Made by a program: the position numbers and the translations under genes. DNA of 9,588 nt from assembly GCA_005877565.1 (NCBI GenBank), contig VBOK01000067.1:1-9588 (forward strand), read 5' to 3'. How positions within the stretch are numbered: position 1 is the first letter of the stretch; every line of letters begins with the position of its first letter. Source of the stretch: Nitrospirota bacterium. GTDB lineage: Bacteria > Nitrospirota > Nitrospiria > Nitrospirales > NS-4. The notes beneath the pieces are model-generated. The model was not told the DNA's origin, ran no database searches, and saw nothing but the letters and a program-made list of their open reading frames with translations. Positions 7,920 to 9,588 of this stretch are shown piece after piece.

Positions 7920-8933
7920 TCAGCTCTGGATCTCCGAGAAGCGAAACGAGCGCTTTACATTGTCGAGCCGTTTTCCCGCCACCTCAACGTGAGGGTAGAT
8001 GAAGTAATTCAGCGGACCTGTGGTATGTCCATCTCCCAGTTCCAGGTCCCGCCCGATGCTGAACTGGATGCGATCCGCAGGCTGCGTGCCGAAATAGAGA
8101 TCGCGGCGCTCCTTGTGCTTCCATGCTTCGGACGCATCGATGGGGAACCACCCCACGTCGGGCAGGTGGAACTCTGTCCAGCAGTGATAGCCATCGATCG
8201 CACCCGAGGTCCGGTCTTCGGGGATAGGGAAGCCGATCTCGAATTTGGCTGGAATACCCTCCGCCCTAGCCAATGAGATGAAGAGGGCGTGAAAGTCGGT
8301 GCAGTTGCCATAGCGCTTAGTGCACGCCCAGAAGGTGTCGCCGTTGCCCCAGCCCGTGCCCACCTTCTTGTACTCCATGTTATCGATCACATAGTCGTAG
8401 ATGGCTCGCGCACGGGCGAGGGGGGATGGATCGGTTTGAGGCAGTTCGGCTCGAACACTATCGATGAGCGGGCCGGCGATCGGGACTCTTAGGTCTGGGC
8501 CCAAGGAAAGCGCCAACTCCTTCCGCTCGCTTGGGCTGTATGCTCTGAGGCCGGATGATGCCAGCCGCTTTTGCTGAAATACCCGACGCTGAATAATGTA
8601 GTCCACCACAACAGTGATGGGCTTGCCATCCGAACGATCCGCGTGCCCATGCCAGAACGTGTTGCCATACTGGCTCTCAATCGTCTCTCGACCAGGGATA
8701 CTTGCCTTGACATCGCGGCGGAGGATCGTCTGGTGGGCATCGGTGACTGCGAGTGGAATGAAGACATCGACAGAGCCAGTGCCTGCCGGCTGTGCCGGGA
8801 CCTCCACCTCATACGTGAAGGAGAAGGTGCGCGCTCTGTCTTGATCCGCGGCGCCAGCGCTGAGAGCGACGGCCATTGACATTCCTAGCACACCAGTGAG
8901 TATCGTTCGCAGACTTCTTCGTGCACCTGACAT
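7920..8933 (-). CDS. exported transglutaminase-like (papain-fold) protein
   Basis: This 337-residue protein has a Sec-type signal peptide: basic MSGARRSLR, then a hydrophobic stretch, with likely cleavage near residue 28 (AGA|AD). It should therefore act in the periplasm or outside the cell. The N-terminal part, about 35-160, is beta-rich and probably a separate domain. The transglutaminase-like core spans about 165-270, with the expected triad in order: Cys211 in RYGNCTDFHALF, His250 in GYHCWTEF and Asp266 in GWFPIDASE. The family includes cross-linking enzymes and cysteine proteases or amidases, so the reaction cannot be named. The ATG at 8933 has an excellent ribosome site and is followed at once by the signal peptide, which fixes the start. 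The gene lies 12 nt after the selD stop and in the same reading frame, and converges on mdtC across a 54-bp gap. Its codon choice looks somewhat less GC-biased than its neighbours (impression only). Confidence 0.85.
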   Translation of the reverse strand: MSGARRSLRTILTGVLGMSMAVALSAGAADQDRARTFSFTYEVEVPAQPAGTGSVDVFIPLAVTDAHQTILRRDVKASIPGRETIESQYGNTFWHGHADRSDGKPITVVVDYIIQRRVFQQKRLASSGLRAYSPSERKELALSLGPDLRVPIAGPLIDSVRAELPQTDPSPLARARAIYDYVIDNMEYKKVGTGWGNGDTFWACTKRYGNCTDFHALFISLARAEGIPAKFEIGFPIPEDRTSGAIDGYHCWTEFHLPDVGWFPIDASEAWKHKERRDLYFGTQPADRIQFSIGRDLELGDGHTTGPLNYFIYPHVEVAGKRLDNVKRSFRFSEIQS

Positions 8934-8937
8934 GACG

Positions 8938-8946
8938 TCCTCCTTT
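8938..8946 (-). promoter_or_regulatory. strong ribosome binding site of the transglutaminase-like gene
   Basis: Read on the minus strand, AAAGGAGGA ends 4 nt before the ATG at 8933, leaving 5 nt between the AGGAGG core and the start. It directly follows, and shares one base with, the TGA stop of selD at 8948-8946. This is the strongest Shine-Dalgarno match in the window and argues for independent initiation or coupling, not read-through from selD. Confidence 0.75.
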
Positions 8947-9588
8947 CAACAGCCGGTATGCGCCAGATCCAGCCGGTAATCTACGGTAATGCGCGCCGCG
9001 CCGGCCTGCATCTGTCCGATCACCGCGGCGCTGGCGAATCCCTCGTCGCGAAACAATGCCAGCACCGCGGCGACCGCCTGCGGCGCACAGGTGACCAGCA
9101 ATCCGCCGCTCGTCTGCGGATCGCACAGGAGCGCCTGCTGCCAGGGCGCGAGATCGTCCGGCAGCCGTACGTCATGGCCGTAACTTGCCCAGTTGCGCGC
9201 GGCGCCGCCGGTGTTGTAACCCTGTTGCGCGAGCGACAGCGCCGCCGGGAGGACCGGCAGCGACTCGAACGCGACATGCGCACCGAGCCGCGAGCCGCGG
9301 CAGATCTCGGCGAGATGGCCGAGCAGGCCGAAGCCGGTGACATCGGTCATCGCGTGCATCCCCGCCATCTCCGGCAGCCGATGGCCGACGGTGTTGAGCT
9401 GCGTGGTGCAGGCCAGCATCTGCCGGTATCCCTCATCCGGCAGCGCGCCTTTCTTGAGCGCGGCGCTGAGAATCCCAACGCCCAGTGCCTTGCCGAGCAC
9501 GATGGCGTCACCGGCGCGTGCGGTGCTGTTGCGTATGACGCGCTGCGGGTGAATCACGCCGAGCGCCACCAGACCGTAAATCGGCTCG
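8946..9588 (-). CDS. selD: selenide, water dikinase (selenophosphate synthetase), C-terminal part
   Basis: SelD makes selenophosphate from selenide and ATP, the selenium donor for selenocysteine and 2-selenouridine tRNA. The window holds the last 213 codons before the stop; the reading frame enters at 9587 with EPIYGL and runs to TGA at 8948-8946. The N-terminal ATP-binding part and the catalytic Cys or Sec lie beyond the window. Visible SelD signatures are EPIYG, HPQRVIRNSTARAGD, AMTDVTGFGLLGHLAEI (about visible residues 79-95), NWASYGHD and LLCDPQTSGGLL (about 154-165), which make up the AIRS C-terminal domain. The match to E. coli SelD, from memory, is clear throughout. GTG at 9569 is not the true start, because conserved SelD sequence continues upstream of it. 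The exported transglutaminase-like gene follows after 12 nt, presumably in the same transcript. Genes for selenocysteine insertion (selA/selB/selC) are not in view. Confidence 0.93.
   Translation of the reverse strand, partial: EPIYGLVALGVIHPQRVIRNSTARAGDAIVLGKALGVGILSAALKKGALPDEGYRQMLACTTQLNTVGHRLPEMAGMHAMTDVTGFGLLGHLAEICRGSRLGAHVAFESLPVLPAALSLAQQGYNTGGAARNWASYGHDVRLPDDLAPWQQALLCDPQTSGGLLVTCAPQAVAAVLALFRDEGFASAAVIGQMQAGAARITVDYRLDLAHTGC

Noticed and set aside
8571..8879. Plus-strand open frames opposite the transglutaminase-like gene
   Set aside because: They overlap a gene with signal peptide, catalytic triad and ribosome site, and show no recognisable motif or ribosome site of their own.
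8931..8948. UGA at the end of selD read as selenocysteine, giving a SelD-transglutaminase fusion
   Set aside because: A strong ribosome site and ATG followed by a signal peptide come next, SelD is cytosolic, visible SelD ends at the normal domain boundary, and I see no convincing SECIS-like hairpin. The frame match is kept as an observation only.
9567..9569. GTG at 9569 as the start of selD
   Set aside because: Conserved SelD sequence (EPIYGL) continues in frame upstream to the window edge, so the gene is truncated by the window and does not start here.

Overview
The window comes from a GC-rich, Gram-negative (diderm) bacterium. The evidence is an inner-membrane RND efflux system with a periplasmic adaptor, a Spy/CpxP-type periplasmic protein, and a secreted enzyme with a signal peptide. 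I cannot fix the phylum. Pseudomonadota or Nitrospirota would both fit, but this is a guess from protein style, not a measured placement.

Layout, left half (+ strand, 1-7865): the window opens inside the 3' end of a Spy/CpxP-like gene (1-239). A 119-bp gap follows, holding a possible 12-codon leader ORF. Then comes a tightly packed three-gene operon of MdtABC type: adaptor mdtA (359-1627), transporter mdtB (1624-4752) and transporter mdtC (4749-7865). Both junctions overlap by 4 nt (GTGA and ATGA), which implies translational coupling. MdtB and MdtC align position for position over about 1,010 residues and keep the RND proton-relay residues. They are much more alike in the last 170 aligned residues than elsewhere. 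A 26-nt palindrome sits at the mdtB/mdtC junction and supplies part of the MdtB C-terminal tail.

Layout, right half (- strand, 9588-7920): a 5'-truncated selD (selenophosphate synthetase) is followed after a 12-nt gap by a 337-residue exported transglutaminase-like protein with an intact Cys-His-Asp triad. This pair converges on mdtC across a 54-bp spacer.

How the genes may work together: MdtA should bridge an MdtB/MdtC hetero-trimer to an outer-membrane channel that is not encoded here. In E. coli the spy gene and mdtABC are both controlled by the BaeSR envelope-stress system, so a Spy-like gene directly upstream suggests one envelope-stress and efflux unit. No regulator, outer-membrane factor or MdtD-like MFS gene lies in the window. 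The selD/transglutaminase pair looks like a separate transcription unit with no evident functional link to the pump. I found no RNA gene, CRISPR array, insertion sequence or phage gene, and no convincing new multi-gene system. The most interesting details are the palindrome in the mdtB tail, the homogenised MdtB/MdtC C-termini, and the in-frame selD-UGA-transglutaminase arrangement.
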